From Cladorhizidae sp. MBARI D1340-BT2 (taxonomy: Eukaryota; Porifera; Demospongiae; Poecilosclerida; Cladorhizidae): a DNA stretch of 64,000 nt. This document shows, piece after piece, positions 15,481 through 31,100 of this stretch. Position 1 is the first letter of the stretch. Each line of letters begins with the position of its first letter. The stretch lies in the NCBI GenBank assembly GCA_028752905.1, contig JAQNBH010000143.1, forward strand, positions 62,001-126,000, in the 5' to 3' direction. The notes under the pieces were generated by a model. The model searched no databases. It was not told the DNA's origin and saw only the letters and a list, made by a program, of their open reading frames with translations. The translations under genes were made by a program, and so were the position numbers.

Positions 15481-17380
15481 CATCTAATCACCTTTCCCAT
15501 GTATATATATACACTGTCCTATAGATGACTTAAATATCAATATCATCTAATCACCTTTCCATGTGTATATACACTGTGCTATAGATGACTTAAATATCAA
15601 TATCATCTAATCACCTTTCCATGTGCATATACACTGTCCTGTAGATGACTTAAATATCAATATCATCTAATCACCTTTCCATGTGCATATACACTGTCCT
15701 ATAGATGACTTAAATATAAATATCATCTAATCACGTTTCCTATGTGGATATACACTGTCCTATAGACGACATAAATATAAATATCATCTAATCACCTTTC
15801 TATGTGCATATACACTGTCCTATAGATAACTTAAATAGCAATATAATATAATCACCTTTCCCATGCGCATATATATACACTTTCCTATAGATGACTTAAA
15901 TATCAATATCATCTAATCACGTTTCCTATGTGGATATACACTGTCCTATAGATGACTTAAATATCAATATCATCTAATCACCTTTCCACGTGCATATACA
16001 CTGTCCTATAGACAACTTAATTATCAATATCATCTAATCACCTTTCCCATGTGCATATACACTGTCCTATAGCTGACTTAAATATCAATATCATCTAATC
16101 ACCTTTCCCATTTGCATATATATACACTGTCCCATAGATGACCAATATCATCTAATCACCTTTCGTATGTACATATATATACACTGTCCTATAGACGACT
16201 TAAATATCAATATCATCTAATCACCTTTCCCATGTGCATAAACACTGTCCTATAGATGACTTAAATATCAATATCATCTAATCACCTTTCCCATGTGCAT
16301 ATACACTGTCCTATAGATGACTTAAATATCAATATCATCTAATCACCTTTCCATGTGCATATACACTGTCCTATAGACGACTTAAATATCAATATCATCT
16401 AATCACCTTTCCCACGTGCATATACACTGTCCTATAGACAACTTAAATATCAATATCATCTAATCACCTTTCCATGTGCATATACACTGTCCTATAGACG
16501 ACTTAAATATCAATATCATCTAATCACCTTTCCCATATGCATATAAACTGTCGTATAGATGACTTAAATATCAATATCATCTAATCGCCTTTCTCATGTG
16601 CATATACAGATGACTTAAATATCAATATCATCTAATCACCTTTCCCATGCGCATATATATACACTTTCCTATAGATGACTTAAATATCAATATCATCTAA
16701 TCACGTTTCCTATGTGGATATACACTGTCCTATAGACAACGTAAATATCAATATCATCTAATCACCTTTCCCATGTGCATATACACTGTCGTATAGATGA
16801 CTTAAATATCAATATCATCTAATCGCCTTTCCCATGTGCATATACACTGTCCTATAGATGACTTAAATATCAATATCATCTAATCACCTATCCCATGTGC
16901 AAATACACTTTCCTATAGATGACTTAAATATCAATATCATCTAATCACCTTTCCATGTGCATATACACTGTCCTATAGATGACTTAAATATCAATATCAT
17001 CTAATCACCTATCCCATGTACAAATACACTTTCCTATAGATGACTTAAATATCAATATCATCTAATCACCTTTCCCATGTGCATATACACTGTCCTATAG
17101 ATGACTTAAATATCAATATCATCTAATCACCTTTCCATGTGCATATACACTGTCCTATAGATGACTTAAATATCTAATCACCTTTCCCATGTGCATATAT
17201 ATACACTGTCCTATAGATGACTTAAATATCAATATCATCTAATCACCTTTCCCATGTGCATATATATACACTGTCCTATAGGTGACTTAAATATCAATAT
17301 CATCTAATCACCTTTCCCATGTGCATATATATACACTGTCCTATAGATGACTTAAATATCAATATCATCTAATCACCTTT
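15481..17380 (+). repeat. Satellite, mosaic stretch linking repeat families
   Basis: Monomers continue in phase but the subtype order is not that of repeat A. A run containing the cccatttgcat and gtcccatag monomers, the shortened catatacagatgac monomer (16,603) and the ccatgtacaaatac monomer (17,013) recurs about 5.6 kb downstream, near 21,735-22,600. One monomer boundary at 16,603-16,610 lacks the usual ctgtcctatag segment. No non-satellite sequence is present. Confidence 0.75.
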
Positions 17381-20300
17381 CCATGTGCATATACACTGTC
17401 CTATAGACGACTTAAATATCAATAACATCTAATCACCTTTCCCATGTGCATATACACTCCTATAGATGACTTAAATATCAATATCATCTAATCACCTTTC
17501 CCACGTGCATATACACTGTCCTATAGACAACTTAAATATCAATAAGATCTAATCACTTTTCTATGTGCATATACACTGTCCTATAGACGACTTAAATATC
17601 AATATCAATCACCTTTCCCATATGCATATACACTGTCGTATAGATGACTTAAATATCAATATCATCTAATCGCCTTTCTCATGAGCATATACACTGTCCT
17701 ATAGATGACTTAAATATCAATATCATCTAATCACCTTTCCATGTGCATATACACTGTCCTATAGATAACTTAAATATCAATATCATTAAATCACCTTTCC
17801 CATGTGCATATATATAGACTGTCCTATAGATGACCAATATCATCTAATCACCTTTCCTATGTGCATATATATCCACTGTCCTATAGACTACTTAAATAGC
17901 AATATAATCTAATCACCTTTCCATGTCCATATACACTGTCGTATAGATGACTTAAATATCAATATCATCTAATCACCTTTCCCATTTGCATATATACTGT
18001 CCTATAGATGACTTAAATATCAATATCATCTAATCACCTTTCCATGTGCATATACACTGTCCTATAGACGACTTAAATATCAATATCATCTAATCACCTT
18101 TCCCATGTATATATATACACTGTCCTATAGATGACTTAAATATCAATACCATCTAATCACCTTTCCATGTGTATATACACTGTGCTATAGATGACTTAAA
18201 TATCAATATCATCTAATCACCTTTCCATGTGCATATACACTGTCCTATAGATGACTTAAATATCTAATCACCTTTCCCATGTGCATATATATACACTGTC
18301 CTATAGATGACCAATATCATCTAATCACCTTTCCCATGTGCATACATATACACTGTCCTATAGACGACTTAAATATCAATATCATCTAATCACCTTTCCC
18401 ATGTGCATATACACTGTCCTATAGATGACTTAAATATCAATATCATCTAATCACCTTTCCCATGTGCATATATATACACTGTCCTATAGATAACTTAAAT
18501 ATCAATATCATCTTATCACCTATCCCATGTACAAATACACTTTCCTATAGATAACTTAAATATCAATATCATTAAATCACCTTTACCATTTGCATATATA
18601 TACACTGTCCTATAGATGACCAATATCATCTAATCACCTTTCCTATGTGCATATATATACACTATCCTATAGACGACTTAAATATCAATATCATCTAATC
18701 ACCTTTCCATGTGCATATACACTGTCCTATAGACGACTTAAATATCAATAACATCTAGTCACCTTTCACATGTGCATATACACTCCTATAGATGACTTAT
18801 ATATCAATATCATCTAATCACCTTTCCCACGTGCAAATACACTGTCCTATAGACAACTTAAATATCAATAACATCTAATCACCTTTCCCATATGCATATA
18901 CACTGTCGTATAGATGACTTAAATATCAATATCATCTAATCGCCTTTCTCATGTGCATATACACTGTCCTATAGATGACTTAAATATCAATATCATCTAA
19001 TCACTTTTCCATGTGCATATACACTCCTGTAGATGACTTAAATATCAATATCATCTAATCGCCTTTCTCATGTGCATATACACTGTCCTATAGACGACTT
19101 AAATATCAATAACATCTAATCACCTTTCCCATGTGCATATACACTCCTATAGATGACTTAAATATCAATATCATCTAATCACCTTTCCCACGTGCATATA
19201 CACTGTCCTATAGACAACTTAAATATCAATAACATCTAATCACTTTTCTATGTGCATATACACTGTCCTATAGACGACTTAAATATCAATATCAATCACC
19301 TTTCCCATATGCATATACACTGTCGTATAGATGACTTAAATATCAATATCATCTAATCGCCTTTCTCATGAGCATATACACTGTCCTATAGATGACTTAA
19401 ATATCAATATCATCTAATCACCTTTCCATGTGCATATACACTGTCCTATAGATAACTTAAATATCAATATCATTAAATCACCTTTCCCATATGCATATAT
19501 ATACACTGTCCTATAGATGACCAATATCATCTAATCACCTTTCCTATGTGCATATATATCCACTGTCCTATAGACTACTTAAATAGCAATATAATCTAAT
19601 CACCTTTCCATGTACATATACACTGTCCTATAGACAACGTAAATATCAATATCATCTAATCACCTTTCCCATGTGCATATACACTGTCGTATAGATGACT
19701 TAAATATCAATATCATCTAATCACCTTTCCCATTTGCATATACACTGTCCTATAGATGACTTAAATATCAATATCATCTAATCACCTTTCCATGTGCATA
19801 TACACTGTCCTATAGACGACTTAAATATCAATATCATCTAATCACCTTTCCCATGTATATATATACACTGTCCTATAGATGACTTAAATATCAATACCAT
19901 CTAATCACCTTTCCATGTGTATATACACTGTCGTATAGATGACTTAAATATCAATATCATCTAATCACCTTTCCATGTGCATATACACTGTCCTATAGAT
20001 GACTTAAATATCTAATCACCTTTCCCATGTGCATATATATACACTGTCCTATAGATGACCAATATCATCTAATCACCTTTCCCATGTGCATACATATACA
20101 CTGTCCTATAGACGACTTAAATATCAATATCATCTAATCACCTTTCCCATGTGCATATACACTGTCCTATAGATGACTTAAATATCAATATCATCTAATT
20201 ACCTTTCCCATGTGCATATATATACACTGTCCTATAGATGACTTAAATATGAATATCATCTTATCACCTATCCCATGTGCAAATACACTTTCCTATAGAT

Positions 20301-20800
20301 AACTTAAATATCAATATCATTAAATCACCTTTACCATTTGCATATATATACACTGTCCTATAGATGACCAATATCATCTAATCACCTTTCCTATGTGCAT
20401 ATATATACACTATCCTATAGACAACTTAAATATCAATATCATCTAATCACCTTTCCATGTGCATATACACTGTCCTATAGACGACTTAAATATCAATAAC
20501 ATCTAATCACCTTTCACATGTGCATATACACTCCTATAGATGACTTATATATCAATATCATCTAATCACCTTTCCCACGTGCATATACACTGTCCTATAG
20601 ACAACTTAAATATCAATATCATCTAATCACCTTTCCCATATGCATATACACTGTCGTATAGATGACTTAAATATCAATATCATCTAATCGCCTTTCTCGT
20701 GTGCATATACACTGTCCTATAGATGACTTAAATATCAATATCATCTAATCACCTTTCCATGTGCATATACACTGTCCTATAGATAACTTAAATATCAATA
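17381..20800 (+). repeat. About 1.7 kb tandem higher-order duplication
   Basis: Variant order at 17,380-19,067 repeats at 19,067-20,800. The offset is 1,687 bp at the left (cactcctatag at 17,455 and 19,142) and 1,748 bp further right (aatcgcc at 18,938 and 20,686). The difference is one 61-bp monomer of the gacaacgtaaat type, present near 19,610-19,670 and absent from the first copy. The segment 16,950-19,377 has a second near-identical copy at 42,490-44,857. Confidence 0.8.
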
Positions 20801-22960
20801 TCATTAAATCACCTTTCCCATGTGCATATATATACACTGTCCTATAGATGACCAATATAATCTAATCACCTTTCCCATGTGCATATATATACACTGTCCT
20901 ATAGATGACTTAAATATCAATATCATCTAATCACCTTTCCATGTGCATATACACTGTCCTATAGACGACTTAGATATCAATATCATCTAATCACCTTTCC
21001 CATGTGCATATACACTGTCCTATAGATGACTTAAATATCAATATCATCTAATCACCTTTCCATGTGCATATACACTGTCCTATAGACGACTTAAATATCA
21101 ATATCATCTAATCACCTTTCCATGTGTATATACACTGTGCTATAGATGACTCAAATATCAATATCATCTAATCACCTTTCCATGTGCATATACACTGTCC
21201 TATAGACGACATAAATATCAATATCATCTAATCACCTTTCCCATGTATATATATACACTGTCCTATAGATGACTTAAATATCAATATCATCTAATCACCT
21301 TTCTATGTGCATATACACTGTCCTATCGATAACTTAAATATCAATATCATTAAATCACCTTTCCCATGTGCATATATATACACTATCCTATAGACGACTT
21401 AAATAGCAATATAATCTAATCACCTTTCCCATGCGCATATATATACACTTTCCTATAGATGACTTAAATATCAATATCATCTAATCACGTTTCCTATGTG
21501 GATATACACTGTCCTATAGATGACTTAAATATCAATATCATCTAATCACCTTTCCATGTGCTTATACACTGTCCTATAGACAACTTAATTATCAATATCA
21601 TCTAATCACCTTTCCCATGTGCATATACACTGTCCTATAGATGACATAAATATCAATATCATCTAATCACCTTTCCGTGTGCATATACACTGGCCTATAG
21701 CTGACTTAAATATCAATATCATCTAATCACCTTTCCCATTTGCATATATATACACTGTCCCATAGATGACCAATATCATCTAATCACCTTTCTTATGTAC
21801 ATATATATATACACTGTCCTATAGACGACTTAAATATCAATATCATCTAATCACCTTTCCCATGTGCATACTGTCCTATAGATGACTTAAATATCAATAT
21901 CATCTAATCACCTTTCCCATGTGCATATACACTGTCCTATAGATGACTTAAATATCAATATCATCTAATCACCTTTCCATGTGCATATACACTGTCCTAT
22001 AGACGACTTAAATATCAATATCATCTAATCACCTTTCCCACGTGCATATACACTGTCCTATAGACAACTTAAATATCAATATCATCTAATCACCTTTCCA
22101 TGTGCATATACACTGTCCTATAGACGACTTAAATATCAATATCATCTAATCACCTTTCCCATATGCATATACACTGTCGTATAGATGACTTAAATATCAA
22201 TATCATCTAATCGCCTTTTCATGTGCATATACACTGTCCTATAGATGACTTAAATATCAATATCATCTAATCACCTTTCCCATGCGCATATATATACACT
22301 TTCCTATAGATGACTTAAATATCAATATCATCTAATCACGTTTCCTATGTGGATATACACTGTCCTATAGACAACGTAAATATCAATATCATCTAATCAC
22401 CTTTCCCATGTGCATATACACTGTCGTATAGATGACTTAAATATCAATATCATCTAATCGCCTTTCCCATGTGCATATACACTGTCCTATAGATGACTTA
22501 AATATCAATATCATCTAATCACCTTTCCATGTGCATATACACTGTCCTATAGATGACTTAAATATCAATATCATCTAATCACCTATCCCATGTACAAATA
22601 CACTTTCCTATAGATGACTTAAATATCAATATCATCTAATCACCTTTCCCATGTGCATATACACTGTCCTATAGATGACTTAAATATCAATATCATCTAA
22701 TCACCTTTCCATGTGCATATACACTGTCCTATAGATGACTTAAATATCTAATCACCTTTCCCATGTGCATATATATACACTGTCCTATAGATGACTTAAA
22801 TATCAATATCATCTAATCACCTTTCCCATGTGCATATATATACACTGTCCTATAGATGACTTAAATATCAATATCATCTAATCACCTTTCCCATGTGCAT
22901 ATATATACACTGTCCTATAGATGACTTAAATATCAATATCATCTAATCACCTTTCCATGT
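20801..22960 (+). repeat. Satellite, mosaic stretch
   Basis: The stretch is continuous monomers. It includes the first gactcaaatatc variant (21,148), the cctatcgataac variant (about 21,326) and the gtcccatagatgacc monomer (about 21,755), which later become markers of the 2.6 kb and 2.4 kb higher-order units. The portion from about 21,735 parallels 16,109 onward at about 5.6 kb. A short monomer near 21,868 lacks atacac (gtgcatactgtcc). Confidence 0.75.
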
Positions 22961-25900
22961 GCATATACACTGTCCTATAGACGACTTAAATATCAATAAC
23001 ATCTAATCACCTTTCCCATGTGCATATACACTCCTGTAGATGACTTAAATATCAATATCATCTAATCACCTTTCCCACGTGCATATACACTGTCCTATAG
23101 ACAACTTAAATATCAATAAGATCTAATCACTTTTCTATGTGCATATACACTGTCCTATAGACGACTTAAATATCAATATCAATCACCTTTCCCATATGCA
23201 TATACACTGTCGTATAGATGACTTAAATATCAATATCATCTAATCGCCTTTCTCATGAGCATATACACTGTCCTATAGATGACTTAAATATCAATATCAT
23301 CTAATCACCTTTCCATGTGCATATACACTGTCCTATAGATAACTTAAATATCAATATCATTAAATCACCTTTCCCATGTGCATATATATAGACTGTCCTA
23401 TAGATGACCAATATCATCTAATCACCTTTCCTATGTGCATATATATCCACTGTCCTATAGACAACTTAAATAGCAATATAATCTAATCACCTTTCCATGT
23501 CCATATACACTGTCGTATAGATGACTTAAATATCAATATCATCTAATCACCTTTCCCATTTGCATATATACTGTCCTATAGATGACTTAAATATCAATAT
23601 CATCTAATCACCTTTCCATGTGCATATACACTGTCCTATAGACGACTTAAATATCAATATCATCTAATCACCTTTCCCATGTATATATATACACTGTCCT
23701 ATAGATGACTTAAATATCAATACCATCTAATCACCTTTCCATGTGTATATACACTGTGCTATAGATGACTTAAATATCAATATCATCTAATCACCTTTCC
23801 ATGTGCATATACACTGTCCTATAGATGACTTAAATATCTAATCACCTTTCCCATGTGCATATATATACACTGTCCTATAGATGACCAATATCATCTAATC
23901 ACCTTTCCCATGTGCATACATATACACTGTCCTATAGACGACTTAAATATCAATATCATCTAATCACCTTTCCCATGTGCATATACACTGTCCTATAGAT
24001 GACTTAAATATCAATATCATCTAATCACCTTTCCATGTGCATATACACTGTCCTATAGACGACTTAAATATCAATATCATCTAATCACCTTTCCATGTGT
24101 ATATACACTGTGCTATAGATGACTCAAATATCAATATCATCTAATCACCTTTCCATGTGCATATACACTGTCCTATAGACGACATAAATATCAATATCAT
24201 CTAATCACCTTTCCCATGTATATATATACACTGTCCTATAGATGACTTAAATATCAATATCATCTAATCACCTTTCTATGTGCATATACACTGTCCTATC
24301 GATAACTTAAATATCAATATCATTAAATCACCTTTCCCATGTGCATATATATACACTATCCTATAGACGACTTAAATAGCAATATAATCTAATCACCTTT
24401 CCCATGCGCATATATATACACTTTCCTATAGATGACTTAAATATCAATATCATCTAATCACGTTTCCTATGTGGATATACACTGTCCTATAGATGACTTA
24501 AATATCAATATCATCTAATCACCTTTCCATGTGCTTATACACTGTCCTATAGACAACTTAATTATCAATATCATCTAATCACCTTTCCCATGTGCATATA
24601 CACTGTCCTATAGATGACATAAATATCAATATCATCTAATCACCTTTCCGTGTGCATATACTCTGGCCTATAGCTGACTTAAATATCAATATCATCTAAT
24701 CACCTTTCCCATTTGCATATATATACACTGTCCCATAGATGACCAATATCATCTAATCACCTTTCGTATGTACATATATATATACACTGTCCTATAGACG
24801 ACTTAAATATCAATATCATCTAATCACCTTTCCCATGTGCATATACACTGTCCTATAGATGACTTAAATATCAATATCATCTAATCACCTTTCCCATGTG
24901 CATATACACTGTCCTATAGAAGACTTAAATATCAATATCATCTAATCACCTTTCCATGTGCATATACACTGTCCTATAGACGACTTAAATATCAATATCA
25001 TCTAATCACCTTTCCATGTGCATATACACTGTCCTATAGACAACTTAAATATCAATATCATCTAATCACCTTTCCATGTGCATATACACTGTCCTATAGA
25101 CGACTTAAATATCAATATCATCTAATCACCTTTCCCATATGCATATACACTGTCGTATAGATGACTTAAATATCAATATCATCTAATCGCCTTTCTCATG
25201 TGCATATACACTGTCCTATAGATGACTTAAATATCAATATCATCTAATCACCTTTCCATGTGCATATACACTGTCCTATAGACTACTTAAATAGCAATAT
25301 AATCTAATCACCTTTCCCATGCGCATATATATACACTTTCCTATAGATGACTTAAATATCAATATCATCTTATCACCTATCCCATGTGCAAATACACTTT
25401 CCTATAGATAACTTAAATATCAATATCATTAAATCACCTTTACCATTGGCATATATATACACTGTCCTATAGATGACCAATATCATCTAATCACCTTTCC
25501 CATGTGCATATATATACACTATCCTATAGACGACTTAAATATCAATATCATCTAATCACCTTTCCATGTGCATATACACTGTCCTATAGACGACTTAAAT
25601 ATCAATAACATCTAATCACCTTTCACATGTGCATATACACTCCTATAGATGACTTATATATCAATATCATCTAATCACCTTTCCCACGTGCATATACACT
25701 GTCCTATAGACAACTTAAATATCAATAAGATCTAATCACTTTTCTATGTGCATATACACTGTCCTATAGACGACTTAAATATCAATATCAATCACCTTTC
25801 CCATATGCATATACACTGTCGTATAGATGACTTAAATATCAATATCATCTAATCGCCTTTCTCATGAGCATATACACTGTCCTATAGATGACTTAAATAT

Positions 25901-28180
25901 CAATATCATCTAATCACCTTTCCATGTGCATATACACTGTCCTATAGATAACTTAAATATCAATATCATTAAATCACCTTTCCCATGTGCATATATATAG
26001 ACTGTCCTATAGATGACCAATATCATCTAATCACCTTTCCTATGTGCATATATATCCACTGTCCTATAGACAACTTAAATAGCAATATAATCTAATCACC
26101 TTTCCATGTCCATATACACTGTCGTATAGATGACTTAAATATCAATATCATCTAATCACCTTTCCCATTTGCATATATACTGTCCTATAGATGACTTAAA
26201 TATCAATATCATCTAATCACCTTTCCATGTGCATATACACTGTCCTATAGACGACTTAAATATCAATATCATCTAATCACCTTTCCCATGTATATATATA
26301 TATACACTGTCCTATAGATGACTTAAATATCAATACCATCTAATCACCTTTCCATGTGTATATACACTGTGCTATAGATGACTTAAATATCAATATCATC
26401 TAATCACCTTTCCATGTGCATATACACTGTCCTATAGATGACTTAAATATCTAATCACCTTTCCCATGTGCATATATATACACTGTCCTATAGATGACCA
26501 ATATCATCTAATCACCTTTCCCATGTGCATACATATACACTGTCCTATAGACGACTTAAATATCAATATCATCTAATCACCTTTCCCATGTGCATATACA
26601 CTGTCCTATAGATGACTTAAATATCAATATCATCTAATCACCTTTCCATGTGCATATACACTGTCCTTTAGACGACTTAAATATCAATATCATCTAATCA
26701 CCTTTCCATGTGTATATACACTGTGCTATAGATGACTCAAATATCAATATCATCTAATCACCTTTCCATGTGCATATACACTGTCCTATAGACGACATAA
26801 ATATCAATATCATCTAATCACCTTTCCCATGTATATATATACACTGTCCTATAGATGACTTAAATATCAATATCATCTAATCACCTTTCTATGTGCATAT
26901 ACACTGTCCTATCGATAACTTAAATATCAATATCATTAAATCACCTTTCCCATGTGCATATATATACACTATCCTATAGACGACTTAAATAGCAATATAA
27001 TCTAATCACCTTTCCCATGCGCATATATATACACTTTCCTATAGATGACTTAAATATCAATATCATCTAATCACGTTTCCTATGTGGATATACACTGTCC
27101 TATAGATGACTTAAATATCAATATCATCTAATCACCTTTCCATGTGCTTATACACTGTCCTAAAGACAACTTAATTATCAATATCATCTAATCACCTTTC
27201 CCATGTGCATATACACTGTCCTATAGATGACATAAATATCAATATCATCTAATCACCTTTCCGTGTGCATATACTCTGGCCTATAGCTGACTTAAATATC
27301 AATATCATCTAATCACCTTTCCCATTTGCATATATATACACTGTCCCATAGATGACCAATATCATCTAATCACCTTTCGTATGTACATATATATATACAC
27401 TGTCCTATAGACGACTTAAATATCAATATCATCTAATCACCTTTCCCATGTGCATATACACTGTCCTATAGATGACTTAAATATCAATATCATCTAATCA
27501 CCTTTCCCATGTGCATATACACTGTCCTATAGAAGACTTAAATATCAATATCATCTAATCACCTTTCCATGTGCATATACACTGTCCTATAGACGACTTA
27601 AATATCAATATCATCTAATCACCTTTCCATGTGCATATACACTGTCCTATAGACAACTTAAATATCAATATCATCTAATCACCTTTCCATGTGCATATAC
27701 ACTGTCCTATAGACGACTTAAATATCAATATCATCTAATCACCTTTCCCATATGCATATACACTGTCGTATAGATGACTTAAATATCAATATCATCTAAT
27801 CGCCTTTCTCATGTGCATATACACTGTCCTATAGATGACTTAAATATCAATATCATCTAATCACCTTTCCATGTGCATATACACTGTCCTATAGACTACT
27901 TAAATAGCAATATAATCTAATCACCTTTCCCATGCGCATATATATACACTTTCCTATAGATGACTTAAATATCAATATCATCTTATCACCTATCCCATGT
28001 GCAAATACACTTTCCTATAGATAACTTAAATATCAATATCATTAAATCACCTTTACCATTTGCATATATATACACTGTCCTATAGATGACCAATATCATC
28101 TAATCACCTTTCCTATGTGCATATATATACACTATCCTATAGACGACTTAAATATCAATATCATCTAATCACCTTTCCAT
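22961..28180 (+). repeat. Two tandem copies of a 2.61 kb higher-order unit
   Basis: The copies are about 22,961-25,570 and 25,571-28,180. Markers repeat at 2,609-2,613 bp: aataagatct at 23,115 and 25,724; gactcaaat at 24,121 and 26,734; gactacttaaatagc at 25,281 and 27,894. A TA-repeat length difference near 26,290 accounts for the 4 bp drift. The order ends where the 28.3 kb copy carries aatatcatc instead of aataagatc. Confidence 0.85.
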
Positions 28181-31100
28181 GTGCATATACACTGTCCTAT
28201 AGACGACTTAAATATCAATAACATCTAATCACCTTTCACATGTGCATATACACTCCTATAGATGACTTATATATCAATATCATCTAATCACCTTTCCCAC
28301 GTGCATATACACTGTCCTATAGACAACTTAAATATCAATATCATCTAATCACCTTTCCCATATGCATATACACTGTCGTATAGATGACTTAAATATCAAT
28401 ATCATCCAATCGCCTTTCTCATGTGCATATACACTGTCCTATAGATGACTTAAATATCAATATCATCTAATCACCTTTCCATGTGCATATACACTGTCCT
28501 ATAGATAACTTAAATATCAATATCATTAAATCACCTTTCCAATGTGCATATATATACACTGTCCTATAGATGACCAATATAATCTAATCACCTTTCCCAT
28601 GTGCATATATATACACTGTCCTATAGATGACTTAAATATCAATATCATCTAATCACCTTTCCATGTGCATATACACTGTCCTATAGACGACTTAAATATC
28701 AATATCATCTAATCACCTTTCCCATGTATATATATACACTGTCCTATAGATGACTTAAATATCAATATCATCTAATTACCTTTCCCATGTGTATATACAC
28801 TCCTATAGATGACTTAAATATCAATATCATCTAATCACTTTTCCATGTGCATATATACTGTCCTATAGACGACTTAAATATCAATATCATCTAATCACAT
28901 TTCCATGTGCATATACACTGTCCTATAGACGACTTAAATATCAATATCATCTAATCACCTTTCCCATATGCATATACACTTTCCTATAGATGACTTAAAT
29001 ATCAATACCATCTAATCATCTTTCCATGTGCATATACACTGTCCTATAGATAACTTAAATATCAATATCATTAAATCACCTTTCCCATGCGCATATATAT
29101 ACACTTTCCTATAGATGACTTAAATATCAATATCATCTTATCACCTATCCCATGTGCAAATACACTTTCCTATAGATAACTTAAATATCAATATCATTAA
29201 ATCACCTTTACCATTTGCATATATATACACTGTCCTATAGATGACCAATATCATCTAATCACCTTTCCTATGTGCATATATATACACTATCCTATAGACG
29301 ACTTAAATATCAATATCATCTAATCACCTTTCCATGTGCATATACACTGTCCTATAGACGACTTAAATATCAATAACATCTAATCACCTTTCACATGTGC
29401 ATATACACTCCTATAGATGACTTATATATCAATATCATCTAATCACCTTTCCCACGTGCATATACACTGTCCTATAGACAACTTAAATATCAATATCATC
29501 TAATCACCTTTCCCATATGCATATACCCTGTCGTATAGATGACTTAAATATCAATATCATCTAATCGCCTTTCTCATGTGCATATACACTGTCCTATAGA
29601 TGACTTAAATATCAATATCATCTAATCACCTTTCCATGTGCATATACACTGTCCTATAGATAACTTAAATATCAATATCATTAAATCACCTTTCCCATGT
29701 GCATATATATACACTGTCCTATAGATGACCAATATAATCTAATCACCTTTCCCATGTGCATATATATACACTGTCCTATAGATGACTTAAATATCAATAT
29801 CATCTAATCACCTTTCCATGTGCATTTACACTGTCCTATAGACGACTTAAATATCAATATCATCTAATCACCTTTCCCATGTATATATATACACTGTCCT
29901 ATAGATGACTTAAATATCAATATCATCTAATTACCTTTCCCATGTGCATATACACTCCTATAGATGACTTAAATATCAATATCATCTAATCACTTTTCCA
30001 TGTGCATATATACTGTCCTATAGACGACTTAAATATCAATACCATCTAATCACATTTCCATGTGCATATACACTGTCCTATAGACGACTTAAATATCAAT
30101 ATCATCTAATCACCTTTCCCATATGCATATACACTTTCCTATAGATGACTTAAATATCAATACCATCTAATCATCTTTCCATGTGCATATACACTGTCCT
30201 ATAGATAACTTAAATATCAATATCATTAAATCACCTTTCCCATGTGCATATATATACACTGTCCTATAGATGACCAATATCATCTAATCACCTTTCCTAT
30301 GTGCATATATATACACTGTCCTATAGACGACTTAAATATCAATATCATCTAATCACGCTTCCTATGTGGATATACAGATGACTTAAATATCAATATCATC
30401 TAATCACCTTTCCATGTGCATATACACTGTCCTATAGACAACTTAATTATCAATATCATCTAATCACCTTTCCCACGTGCATATACACTGTCCTATAGAC
30501 AACTTAATTATCAATATCATTAAATCACCTTTACCATTTGCATATATATACACTGTCCTATAGATGACCAATATCATCTAATCACCTTTCCTATGTGCAT
30601 ATATATACACTATCCTATAGACGACTTAAATATCAATATCATCTAATCACCTTTCCATGTGCATATACACTGTCCTATAGACGACTTAAATATCAATAAC
30701 ATCTAATCACCTTTCCCATGTGCATATACACTCCTATAGATGACTTAAATATCAATATCATCTAATCACCTTTCCCACGTGCATATACACTGTCCTATAG
30801 ACAACTTAAATATCAATATCATCTAATCACTTTTCTATGTGCATATACACTGTCCTATAGACGACTTAAATATCAATATCAATCACCTTTCCCATATGCA
30901 TATACACTGTCGTATAGATGACTTAAATATCAATATCATCTAATCGCCTTTCCCATTTGCATATACACTGTCCTATAGATGACTTAAATATCAATATCAT
31001 CTAATCACCTATCCCATGTGCAAATACACTTTCCTTTAGATGACTTAAATATCAATATCATCGAATCACCTTTCCATGTGCATATACACTGTCCTATAGA

